From Lasiosphaeris hirsuta (Eukaryota; Ascomycota; Sordariomycetes; Sordariales; Lasiosphaeriaceae): a DNA stretch of 64,000 nucleotides. A program made the position numbers and the translations under genes. The stretch covers positions 868,001 through 932,000 of the forward strand of contig JAUKUA010000001.1 of assembly GCA_030549175.1 (NCBI GenBank), read 5' to 3'. The notes beneath the pieces are model-generated. The model ran no database searches. It was not told the origin of the DNA and saw nothing but the letters and a program-made list of their open reading frames with translations. Of this stretch, positions 22,304 to 31,552 are shown piece by piece (position 1 is the first letter of the stretch; the number at the start of each line of letters is the position of its first letter).

Positions 22304-23504
22304 TCGGAAGAAAAATCTAAGTGCGCATTTTTTGGTTCGACTATCTTGACGGCATATTAATGATCGAAGCATATGCTTTTTGGAAATAGGGGTTTTGGAA
22401 GCTGTTTTATTTGGGATATACCTGTTTTACCGAGACTGGAGTTTGCCGGGGCGATATCAGGGACTACGTGTGGATTGCATGTCACAAGGGTTTGAGATTG
22501 CGCCAATTGCAACAACGGGCTTGGGTCGGAGTTATTGGATGCTTTTCCAGTTTGGTGTGGGAATTATTGGGTTACGGGCATCAACAAAGAACAGCTTTTT
22601 TTTTTACAGCAGAGTTGAGAGTGGGTGGAAATGGTACAGCAAAAAGAGTTTATTGTCTTTCGAAAAAGCGAATTCATAGTAGTATATCGAAGAGTATTGT
22701 GTTACCAGATGGCTGGGTATGTGTCTATCTAAGATTGCTCATGTGTTACTCAGGTCTTGCCCAAGGACGTGGTCTCCATGAAAAGGTTAATGTCTGCGGG
22801 TTGGCGTATGATGCGATTAATTGAAGTGCAGAGATGATGTGGTAGTAAGTTAGATCATTGTCAGCGTGGTCTTTTATCATATTTCCCTCGGGTAGTTTCT
22901 ACTGAGAGGCAGAATAAGCTTTCAGTCTGATAATGATCTTGAAGAACCCCAGCCATGTCGATAAAACATGATTATAGGACGCAGCTCACATTGTGCGAGA
23001 GTACCGCATAATTCACATTTTTACACACAAAATGTAGGTAGGGGGGGATTTCAGTGGCATAATGGCTATTGAACTCTGAGTCAACTCGCTCTGGAAGGAG
23101 GGGGGTCAACCACTACTTTCTCGTGTGCTTGGGTCTTATTCCTCAAGCCTGCTTAATCTATCCGATTCTCAGCTGCTTTCTTTCTTCCCTTTATTTTTAG
23201 GGCGGAAGAGAGAGGTGACGGAAAATACACAGGGAGGGAGGAAATCTCCAGCAACCAACCCTAACCCCAGCCCCTGAACCCCTTTTATTTCCGCATGTAC
23301 ACAAACCCCCTCGCAGGCTTGATATTCCAGAGGGAAAAAGCTGGCATTCACGACATGGGTATCAGTTATAGGCTGCCCTAGTTACAACTATCCAATAGGA
23401 TAGGTTACAAAATACCCTCAAAATCAAATTCATCTTCTCAATAGGGTTCCTCCCTCTCATTCAAAAACACCGTATTATTTGCGAAGTCACCGGAGCTAGG
23501 TGCC
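22304..23504. other. Intergenic, convergent EAF and RID 3' regions
   Basis: A/T-richer sequence with 3' UTRs of two convergent genes; no supported gene. If the RID frame truly ends at 23943, this interval extends to that point. Confidence 0.45.
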
Positions 23505-23942
23505 TTAAACTTCAAGTACGAATGGGTTAGACTTCGTGCCGTCCTCCTCCAACTCATTGGTCTGGTGGCCAAGATTACCGCGGGCGACAGAATAGCGCTT
23601 CGGCGTCCGCGGCGAGATCGAGCCCCGCAAGGTACCTTCCGTATCCGAGCTTCCCGCGCTGCCAGGAGCCCATCCCACTCCTCTCGCGAACCAACTACTC
23701 GGACCCGCCACAGGCGGGGACTCATACCCTCCCCCCTCATCATCCTCAATGATAACGATATCCCGGTCAGTCACCACCGCCTTGCGCCGACGTCCCCTGA
23801 GCGCGAGGCTGGCCCTCCTCTTCAACCGAGCTGCAACCACCACCACCGCGTCCTTGTCTTCCTCCTCGTCATCGTCCTCCACATCCGAGACCACCCACGC
23901 GGTGCCCACCGACTCGCCAATCGACTTGCGCAGGGAGGCCTC
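23505..23942 (-). CDS. Open frame continuing RID beyond its TAG stop
   Basis: Immediately after the TAG at 23945-23943 the same frame reads EASLRKSIGESVGTAWVVSD and stays open for 145 codons to the stop at 23507-23505. It encodes an acidic stretch (DVEDDDEEEDKD), a basic patch (RLKRRASLALRGRRRK), a SUMO-interacting-like core (RDIVIIEDDEGG) and ends SNPFVLEV, echoing NPFMIDD at the RID N-terminus. Options: nonsense mutation, stop-codon readthrough, or a 51-nt in-frame intron (GTGCAT at 23993 to CTAG at 23943) that removes the stop and leaves LD|EASL. The intron would lack a clear branch site. As a tail it would bring RID to about 825 residues. Confidence 0.6.
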   Translation of the reverse strand, partial: EASLRKSIGESVGTAWVVSDVEDDDEEEDKDAVVVVAARLKRRASLALRGRRRKAVVTDRDIVIIEDDEGGGYESPPVAGPSSWFARGVGWAPGSAGSSDTEGTLRGSISPRTPKRYSVARGNLGHQTNELEEDGTKSNPFVLEV

Positions 23943-25985
23943 CTAGCCCTCCCGCGCCGTCGCCCGCATCGTGGGCGTGATGTCGTCATGCACGTCTAGC
24001 CAGTTGGTGAGGTGCTCGTAGAGCACCTTGACGACCGAGGGCGGGAAGGCGTTGCCGATCTGCCGCTTGATGCTGCCGCCGGCGAAGCGGTGCATCGCGG
24101 GGAAGCCCTGCAGCAGGGCGTACTCGGTCAGGGTGAAGTCGCGCTTGCCGTCCCAGTGGTAGTTTTGGCCGCCGCCGCAGGTCATGGTACGCGGGAGGGG
24201 AGCATCCCCGTTCCACAATTCTCTGAGACCTTTGAAGGGCTTAGGATCGTGCATCGGGGGAAGTTTGTTAGGGTGGCTGTCTGGGAGGCCATGGACTATG
24301 CCGACGGCCTGCCGGGCAGTCGTGAATGAGAGTAAACCGCCCTCGCCTCCTTTTGCGTGGGTGGCGGGCGGGAAGGGTGGCAGTCTCTCGCCAGGACCGG
24401 CGCCGATTATGATCAACCGCTTGCGAGGCTGCGGCAGGCCGTAGACGGCGAGGTTGATGAGTTTCCACCGGACTGAGTAGCCGTGGATGGCGAAGCCTCC
24501 GATCAGGGTGTTGAAGTACAATTCGTGGTGGGGGAAGAGAATACCAAAGGTTTGCTCGAGGGTGAAGAGACGGGGGCGAACCTTTTCAATAAGGTGGGTG
24601 CAGGCGAAGAGGCTTGCGATGTTGTCTTCGTCGTTCTTGCCTTGGATGGTGTGTGCAGGGGACCAGTACTGGCAGGGTGGGGAGAGGTGGAGGATGTCGA
24701 CGCGATACTTGACCTTTTCATTTGTGATAAAATCCAAGATCTCGGCCGTGTGAAGGTCGGTGTCGGGGAAGTTCATTTCAAGCGAATCGATTGCCGACTG
24801 CCAATGGTCGACAGCAAAGAGCAGCTTTACACCGGCGTCAGTGATCCCGCGAGACGCACCTCCCGCACCGGCGAATGTGTCGCCCGCGCTATAACGCTGA
24901 CCTGGGACCAATGCTAGTGTCGGTTTTTTGTTGGGACTTTCCTCAACATCAATGACCATTTCAAACTCGGAGTCAGGGATGGACGATCCGCCGGGAACCT
25001 TGCCGCCCCGCCACTGGTTCACAAGCGCTTCATCTGACTCTCTGAACCTCTCGGGAACCTCTTCCGCTGATAAGCGTGTCAGCGACCACTCGGTGGCTTT
25101 TTTCCATTTCTTCTTCAGCGTCCAGTTGCTGTAGTTCTCAATGTACCGAAACCGACAAGCAAGCGGACCGTAATTCTCGACCCAGTCTTTTCCCATCTTG
25201 TAATAGTCATCATTATCGAATCGATGAACCGGGAAGGTAGCATTCGTGTTTCTCAACTCTCTCACGCGCTTGACCTGGGAAGGGATGATTCCGGGAATGA
25301 CGATCTGCTGCTCCCACGATCTCGGGTCGCTGATGTCGACTGCCCCAACCAGGCACACCTCGTTGATCTTGCAGATAAGGAATCCTCTCATTTGTCTTGC
25401 ACGAGAATAACCCCAACCACGCAGCTCGGCTCCTTCGCCCGAAGGAGTGCGGACAATCGATTTGATCGAGATAAATTCGACTTGAATGCGACCGGGAACG
25501 GGGTGCGGACTGTCATCGTCTCTGTACCGCCCGAAAAGTAGCTTCTGCTTGAGCTCGACAAACATGCCAGTTTTCAGAACGGTTCCATCCTCGCGAATGA
25601 AGTGGTCGAGGAATGTCTCAGGCTGCTGCTTGGGAGGGGATTTGGAACTCGGAGAAGATTTGGATCCTTTACGCTCCTGGTCGTCGTCTGCGGTGAGGTC
25701 GATGATAGCGGTCAGGTCGATGGTATTCTGTAACTTAATCACCATCTTATCCTCTTCATCTTGTTCCATTGCCTCAATTGCATATGCAGCGTCGTCATCT
25801 TCAAAGTTGACAATGTCGTTGTGTTGGAAGGGGTCGGGTGGTCTTCTGTCCACCAACGCTTGGAAGCCAAGTCGAATCTGGTTCAACCGATTCTCGACGC
25901 TGAGCACCTCGTGCGTATCGGAATCGTCAATCATGAAGGGGTTATCCCGATTTCCCGGGGCTGTGGGATCGTCAATCTCCGCCAT
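23943..25985 (-). CDS. rid: RID/Masc1-type cytosine-C5 methyltransferase
   Basis: An intron-free frame of 680 residues. RID is needed for repeat-induced point mutation in Neurospora; Masc1 for methylation induced premeiotically in Ascobolus. Visible motifs: I, DTFAGAGGASRG (about 369-380); IV, SPPCQYWSPAHT with catalytic Cys about 438; VI, EQT (about 477) in place of the usual ENV, a mark of the RID/Masc1 group; VIII, GLPQPRKR; X, QIGNAFPPSV. Residues about 125-290 form a BAH-like region (TGMFVELKQKLLFGRY; GFLICKINEVCLVGAVDI). Residues 88-101 contain two adjacent IDLT cores resembling SUMO-interacting motifs. The frame ends at TAG, but the same frame stays open for 145 codons beyond it, described separately. 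Likely nuclear and sexual-stage expressed, by analogy. Confidence 0.93.
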   Translation of the reverse strand: MAEIDDPTAPGNRDNPFMIDDSDTHEVLSVENRLNQIRLGFQALVDRRPPDPFQHNDIVNFEDDDAAYAIEAMEQDEEDKMVIKLQNTIDLTAIIDLTADDDQERKGSKSSPSSKSPPKQQPETFLDHFIREDGTVLKTGMFVELKQKLLFGRYRDDDSPHPVPGRIQVEFISIKSIVRTPSGEGAELRGWGYSRARQMRGFLICKINEVCLVGAVDISDPRSWEQQIVIPGIIPSQVKRVRELRNTNATFPVHRFDNDDYYKMGKDWVENYGPLACRFRYIENYSNWTLKKKWKKATEWSLTRLSAEEVPERFRESDEALVNQWRGGKVPGGSSIPDSEFEMVIDVEESPNKKPTLALVPGQRYSAGDTFAGAGGASRGITDAGVKLLFAVDHWQSAIDSLEMNFPDTDLHTAEILDFITNEKVKYRVDILHLSPPCQYWSPAHTIQGKNDEDNIASLFACTHLIEKVRPRLFTLEQTFGILFPHHELYFNTLIGGFAIHGYSVRWKLINLAVYGLPQPRKRLIIIGAGPGERLPPFPPATHAKGGEGGLLSFTTARQAVGIVHGLPDSHPNKLPPMHDPKPFKGLRELWNGDAPLPRTMTCGGGQNYHWDGKRDFTLTEYALLQGFPAMHRFAGGSIKRQIGNAFPPSVVKVLYEHLTNWLDVHDDITPTMRATAREG

Positions 25986-28900
25986 GCTTGGCTGCGAGGA
26001 GATAGAGGTAGCAACAACAAGTTGAGCTGAGGGAGGGGAAAGAGTATAAGTTTGTGAAAAGCAGTAGGAGGGCGGGGAGTCTACGAATTCTTATAGAATC
26101 TGCGATGGCGGCGAGCTAAAGGCCGAATCAGACGAGATAAAGGTTGCCGTTGGTGGATCGGAAATTGCAAAGTGAAAGCCGGCAAGTGCAGATTGCAAGT
26201 TGAAGTGAGGGAAGACCAGTTCAGTTGAGCCCGACCAGGGAGTGGGACCTGTGAAGCTGGCGTGAGCCAGTGATCGAAGGATGGCCAGGGAGGCGATTCT
26301 CAGCTGTGGAAGGGACCACAGTGGCTGGTGCGATACCAGGATTCGGAGTCAAGCCGCAGAGGTTGGTGAAATTTGGGATTTGAGGTCAAGCCGCAAATAC
26401 TAGAAGGAAGAGTTGATCAAGCCGCCGCGGCTGGTGCAACCCCAGGAGTGAAGGCCCCAATTCAAGGGGTGGTAAGTGGACGTCGTCAAGCTGAATGTCA
26501 TGAGCTAAAAACCGACGAGAGGCACGCCAGAAAGGATACCCGTCGCTAGACTATCTCTTAACCTGCCAGAGGGCGGTTGAGGAGCGGCTGGTGTCATGGA
26601 AGATTCGCGGGGTAGTAAAGATATGTTCTGCGGCAAGACGTGAGATCTTGCGAGAGGAGGCAATAGGTTCACAAAAACGACGAAAGTGAGAAACCGTGCG
26701 AAGATGTTAGGAAGGTGTAACCAAAATCACTCGGGCTCGGATGGAGAAATTTCTTTGTAATGAGTACTACTCTCCCAGCAAGAAAGTGACTAGCAGAAAG
26801 AGGAAGGCAGCTGAATGAACAAGATATAATGATTAGATCCGTCCGAAGGTTGGGTGGAATACGCTCGAGGGATCTGCTTCGAACTTGGGGGAATGTGTGT
26901 TTGTTCATTTTAGACACTGCAAGCCAGGTTGTGTGGAATACAAAAAAAACGAGAAAGAAGCAAAAGGCAAAAGAGGATATAGGGAGGAATCCATAGGGGA
27001 TGGTGAAAAGACGGACTTTCCGCCCGATACCAATGTAAATTTGACTCCGAAATTGTTCAATCAGACGGCATCGTTATCCAGAATATAGATAACCGGTCCA
27101 CCAGGGACTTGTCCTCACCATAGTATTATTACCTTGCCTGGTCATTCAAAACGTCTGCCATATGTCAGTAAGTGGGATCCGAGACAGCCTCAGATCAGAG
27201 CGCCAAAGAAATAAAGATGACATCCCGGGCAAGTCTGATTTAGCTGTTTGAGTCTTGCTGGACAAACACCCCCTGCGTCAGTACCCATCTAACATCTCAC
27301 AGAGCTACACCTGGGGCTACAATTGTCCATGACAAATACCAAGCTCCTTAGCTTGCTTGACATCAGGCACTTGATGAGCCACTCTCAGGGGCACCAGCAA
27401 CTCCAGTGCTCACAGTCAGCCCATCTCTTCAACGTAGCCACTGCCCCTACCTACCTTATATGTGGCGCTTAAGGATCTGTGAGTCATACTATTACTCACG
27501 GTCCCTTGGGAGCAAACCTAGCGAAGCATACTGATTCTGAGCATTGATGGCGCTGCTTTGTCTCGATTCTTCTCAGAAGCAAGCGCAAAGTCGCTGAGTA
27601 AACGTGAGAAGTGGGTGTTTTCCTCGGTCACATACCAATGGCTGTTTGAAATGACACCCGCCACCAGTGTAGCAGCTTGTGAGGCTGCGTCAACAATGTC
27701 GCCATGGCAAAGACATCAAGAATCCAGTGACTTGCGAGAAGCAACAGTTGGGTGAGGTTGAGAGATAAGCCAATCAGATAACGTCTACCGTCTTAGCGAG
27801 GATTCAGCCGCATGCCCAGGGCAATGGCTGGGTAAGGGTTGTCATCAACCCTTGTAGCACAGCTCGCAGCGGAACAATTCCCAGCCGGCATTGAGCTCCA
27901 CCAGCTAATTTCTGCAGCCATCTCCAACGCTTTCCCTCAGCTTTCTCTCCTAGCTTTTTCTTCCAGTCTTCAAGCTTGTCGCTTCTGACACAAAGCTTCA
28001 ACTTCATGACTTGTGACGTCACCGCCGCATGTAGAGCCCAAACTAACAAATAGGAACGCCGAATCATTTCGAGCTCTTGGAACTGCAACCTGGAGGGTAT
28101 GCGCGATCATTTTTCTTTTCTCTTTTATTTCTTTGCCATTGCGTGATGACCTAATTTACTTAACAAAACCTTGACTTCCTAGAATATTATCTGCGGAAAA
28201 AGGTCTTTTCTGATAATGGCACCTTCTGGACAATGATCATTACGAGCATGCTTCAAGGAAATTGGCTAACTCTTCTGTGTCCTACAGTACCTTACTCACC
28301 GCCGCTCACCCTGCTCAATTCATCTAGAGTATATGCTCTATCCCTGCATATATATTGGCTTGTCCATACTGAGTTCGCATTGACAGTCTATGGCAAAATG
28401 ATCTTGTATTCTATATATATAAATACCAACACACATTTCGAGTAAACCGAGTGATTCAGTAAATGGGGCCTCGCGTTGTCGTGCCACACTGTGAACCTTG
28501 GGCTTTTCACTGTGATGATCTGCTTTCTTCCCCATTTGTCTGAGGCTTCTGTGCCAAGTCATGTGTTTATCCTGGCAGATGACGTCCTCAGCATCCCGAG
28601 GTATGTCGAAGTCGTCCCTTCCTCTTTCCAGCTGCCGTTCGGGGTGCTGTCATAAACTGATGTACTTCGATCCTTCCCTTAGATGGCTCTTCCATTCACA
28701 CTGGCCGCCTTTCCGTCGAGTCTCGCAATGCTTTAGGCTCCAGTTTGTCTTTATGAGTTTCAATTTCATGCCCTTTCACGTTTTATTTGGCTTGTAGTGG
28801 TGACCAAACTGCAGCGGCCGCATAGACAGTGTCTCCTTTCTATAGCCCTATCCCCATCATGCACACTTTCACTTATATCACCTTGACCTGTTTCCCTTGA

Positions 28901-29116
28901 CCAGCAGTGGCAATGTCACGTGCCCCAAGCTCTGTTCAAGTTGAATCTGAGACAATCGCCTCGCGTCTGTACTTGTTTGCGGCTTTGTGCCTTGTTGTCA
29001 TTCAACACACCCTTCTTTGCCTCACCTCTTTCTGTTCGTGCCTGAATTCTAAGCCTCTGAAGCTCTAGGTCATGGAATTTTCAACTCTTAGATAGACATT
29101 CATTTTTTTTAAATTG
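25986..29116. other. 3.1-kb non-coding part of the RID / DNA glycosylase divergent intergenic region
   Basis: No supported gene. It holds a degenerate array next to RID, A/T-rich sequence near 26650-27100 and a consensus CRE-like TGACGTCA at 28014-28021. Frames such as 27804-28088 (-) show no family features. Confidence 0.5.
26160..26480. repeat. Degenerate ~35-40 nt repeats upstream of RID
   Basis: Units containing GGCTGGTGCGATACCAGGA / GGTTGGTGAAATTTGGGAT / GGCTGGTGCAACCCCAGGA alternate with TCAAGCCGC cores (three copies: near 26351, 26389 and 26420). GAAAGCCGGCAAG near 26176 resembles the CCGGCG array at 10 kb. Confidence 0.5.
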
Positions 29117-29653
29117 AGTTCCCTGTCTCAGCATGACAAGCCTTTTTCACTCCCAATCGCCCCTTCTCGCTCGCCAAACAGGCAGCGCTGTTGGAAATTA
29201 AAGGCCCTCTTCCATGAGCAATCGTGCCTTCCAAGAACGGCTTCTTTCTGTCCGGAGCTGAGTCTTTACCCCCTGGTAGAGAGATCACGGGCCTTGCTCA
29301 TTACACACCGCGCCTTCTCTTCCACCGGACTAGCCTCTCTGTGCGAGGTTCTAGGTAAATTTTGATCCCAAGCCGCTCCTTCTCCTTCATCAAATAAGGC
29401 CCGGAGCCTACTTTCGTCGTACCTTTTTTCGTCCGGACTTGCGCGTTTTGAATTTCCAAAAAGGCCTATTTCTGTGTCCGCCGGGCCTTTTTCTCCTCCA
29501 ACCGCGCTTTTTTCGTGTTGCAATCGGGTCTCTTCGGGTTGTAGTCGGGCCTCTTTCGTGTTCCTGCCGCGCCTTTTTTTCTGTCAATCGCGCCTTTTTA
29601 TACCTCTCTCGCGCGTTGTCTTCACACCCAGCGCGCCTATCTTCACACACAAA
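29117..29653. repeat. Upstream array of ~24 diverged 21-22 nt repeats
   Basis: Pyrimidine-rich units with core GGGCCTTTTTC or GCGCCTTTTTC are spaced 21 or 22 nt apart with few slips. The clearest run has cores near 29443, 29464, 29485, 29506, 29528, 29549, 29571, 29592, 29613 and 29635; weaker units extend back to about 29140. The array ends at the start codon of the DNA glycosylase gene, and the last 180 nt keep its frame open. Confidence 0.75.
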
Positions 29654-31333
29654 ATGCGTACTCGGGCGGCAACAAGGGCCTCTGAGGGGGCCACAAGTGC
29701 CGTTGCCCTTGCCCCTGAGGCGCCAACATCGAAAATGGAGGCGTCACCTCCAAGCCAAAAAGCCACCGCTGCACCCAAGCGTAAGCACGGAAGACAGATC
29801 CCCGCCCAACCTCTCAAGGGCGGCTGGACCTTGCCACATGGCATGGGTACCGTGTTCTTCGCACCTTCCGCCGCAGCCCCTGAGGGTGGCAACGTCATCG
29901 AAGCTCTAGCGTTCCCCGCAAAAGAAGCAGCACTGGTCGCAGCATCCCCAGCCCCGCCCACCGTCACAAAGGTGCCCCCTAAGCCTGCCGCTAAGCGTAC
30001 GGCCACTCGGCAGACTCGCGTTTCACTTCGAGTCACCAAGCCCCTATCCAATGGCCCAGGACAGAGCGACGAGACGACAGTCAGGCACGAGGAAGTCACG
30101 AATGAGGACGGATACCCGAACAAACGGGCTCGAGTCCCTCGATCATCCACGTTGAAGACAGCCCAGGTCGTCGCGTTTGGAGTAGCATCAGAGGATACGG
30201 AGACGCTTATCAAGACAGAGAAAACGGAAGCAACCCTGGACATCGCTGAGGGCACTCTTAGTGCAGTATCTACTCGCAAGCTGTTGATAATCAAGGGGAT
30301 CATCGTCAAGGACAATGTCGCGGTCAAAACTGAGGGCAAGATCCTCGTTGACACATCCAAGATTCTTGACCCTGACTACAGAGCAATGATCAAGAGGGGT
30401 GCAGACAACCCTTATGGTCTCACACCCGGTTACTCACCTTATTCGTATCGACGGGTTCCGAGCGAGGAGGATTGCGAGGAGGTTTATGGAATCCTTGCAG
30501 AGCTTCATGGAGGGTGCATGCCGCCCGAGAAGATGCCCGCTGCGTCGCTGGAGGTCGCCGGTTGTGGCGAGGTTCCCTGTGTTCTCGATGCTCTTCTCAG
30601 AACTCTCATCAGTGGCTACACATTGATGGCGCGTGCCAACTCAGCTATTCAGAACCTCGCCAAACACTACGGCGTCAGGGAAGAAGGGACTGGCAAGGGC
30701 AGCATCAACTGGGAGAAGGTCCGACTTTCTCCCCACGATGAGCTCGCCGGGGTTATCAGAATCGCAGGAGATGGACCAAAGAGAGCCCGCTTCATCAAGA
30801 CGATTCTCGACATGGTCTACGAGGAGAACGTAGCCAAACTCGCAGCAGAAGAGATCGACCCGGCGAAGGGAAAAGACACAAACAATCTTCTCTCCCTCGA
30901 CCATATGCACAACATGACGAAGGATGAGGCTCTCGCCAAGTTTGTCACCTATCCCGGCATTGGAATTAAGACCGCAGCATGCGTCACACTCTTTTGTCTT
31001 CAGATTCCCTGCTTCGCAGTCGATACCCACGTCCAGAAGTTCTGCCGCTGGTTAGGATGGGTCCCGCCAAAGGCAGATCCAGACAACTGCTTCCGCCATG
31101 GAGATTTCATGGTGCCCGATCACCTGAAGTATGGGCTGCACCAACTCTTTATCCGCCACGGCCAAATGTGCTTCAAGTGCCGCAAGGCAACGAAGCCCGG
31201 TACAAAGGACTGGAACAAGGCACCGGAGTGTCCGCTGGAGCATCTGCTTGATCGAAGCAAGGACGAGGCAGGATCTGCAAAGCCCAAGGGCAAAGAAAAG
31301 GTGGAGTCGGATGGGGAGGATGAAAGCGACTAG
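29654..31333 (+). CDS. HhH-GPD family DNA glycosylase (endonuclease III-like)
   Basis: Single exon, 559 residues from the ATG at 29654, right after a CT-rich repeat leader; the frame is open upstream to 29474 but that part is repeat. The N-terminal 240 residues are low-complexity and basic. The HhH-GPD domain spans about 280-530: LLRTLISGYTLMARANSAIQ, then the helix-hairpin-helix YPGIGIKTAACVTLFCLQIP and FAVDTHVQKFCRWLGW. Lys439 (GIKTA) and Asp457 (AVDTH) match the lyase Lys and catalytic Asp of bifunctional endonuclease III-type enzymes. A Cys-x2-Cys...Cys group (MCFKC...PECP) stands where the iron-sulfur loop lies, but incompletely. It excises damaged or mismatched bases; substrate unknown. 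Divergent to RID and bracketed by inverted 21-nt arrays. Confidence 0.88.
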   Translation: MRTRAATRASEGATSAVALAPEAPTSKMEASPPSQKATAAPKRKHGRQIPAQPLKGGWTLPHGMGTVFFAPSAAAPEGGNVIEALAFPAKEAALVAASPAPPTVTKVPPKPAAKRTATRQTRVSLRVTKPLSNGPGQSDETTVRHEEVTNEDGYPNKRARVPRSSTLKTAQVVAFGVASEDTETLIKTEKTEATLDIAEGTLSAVSTRKLLIIKGIIVKDNVAVKTEGKILVDTSKILDPDYRAMIKRGADNPYGLTPGYSPYSYRRVPSEEDCEEVYGILAELHGGCMPPEKMPAASLEVAGCGEVPCVLDALLRTLISGYTLMARANSAIQNLAKHYGVREEGTGKGSINWEKVRLSPHDELAGVIRIAGDGPKRARFIKTILDMVYEENVAKLAAEEIDPAKGKDTNNLLSLDHMHNMTKDEALAKFVTYPGIGIKTAACVTLFCLQIPCFAVDTHVQKFCRWLGWVPPKADPDNCFRHGDFMVPDHLKYGLHQLFIRHGQMCFKCRKATKPGTKDWNKAPECPLEHLLDRSKDEAGSAKPKGKEKVESDGEDESD

Positions 31334-31505
31334 GTTGAGCGTTTTTGGTAGTATGTTGAGGCGTCATGGGAGTGTGTTGGAGGCATTTGGGGGGTGGTGA
31401 AAGGCGTTTTAGGCAGTGCGTTAGCGCGTTTAATTGGTACAAAAGGCCTCTGATCAGTGCGAAAAGGCATTTAAATGATACGAAAAGGCATTTGATGGCA
31501 TCACA
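31334..31505. repeat. Downstream inverted array of 8 diverged 21-22 nt repeats
   Basis: Purine-rich cores (GAAAAGGCATTT and variants) lie near 31339, 31361, 31383, 31404, 31424, 31446, 31467 and 31488, nearly all 21-22 nt apart. They are the reverse complement of the upstream array, so the glycosylase gene sits between inverted arrays. The array starts at the stop codon and runs to within 50 nt of the SET gene stop. Confidence 0.75.
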
Positions 31506-31552
31506 CACTCACTCACAACATATCAAAGCAGAGTGGACAAGGGGTTGGTTGG

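Noticed and set aside
29117..29653. 21-nt array as a CRISPR
   Set aside because: Units are diverged and contiguous with no unique spacers, and the genome is eukaryotic.
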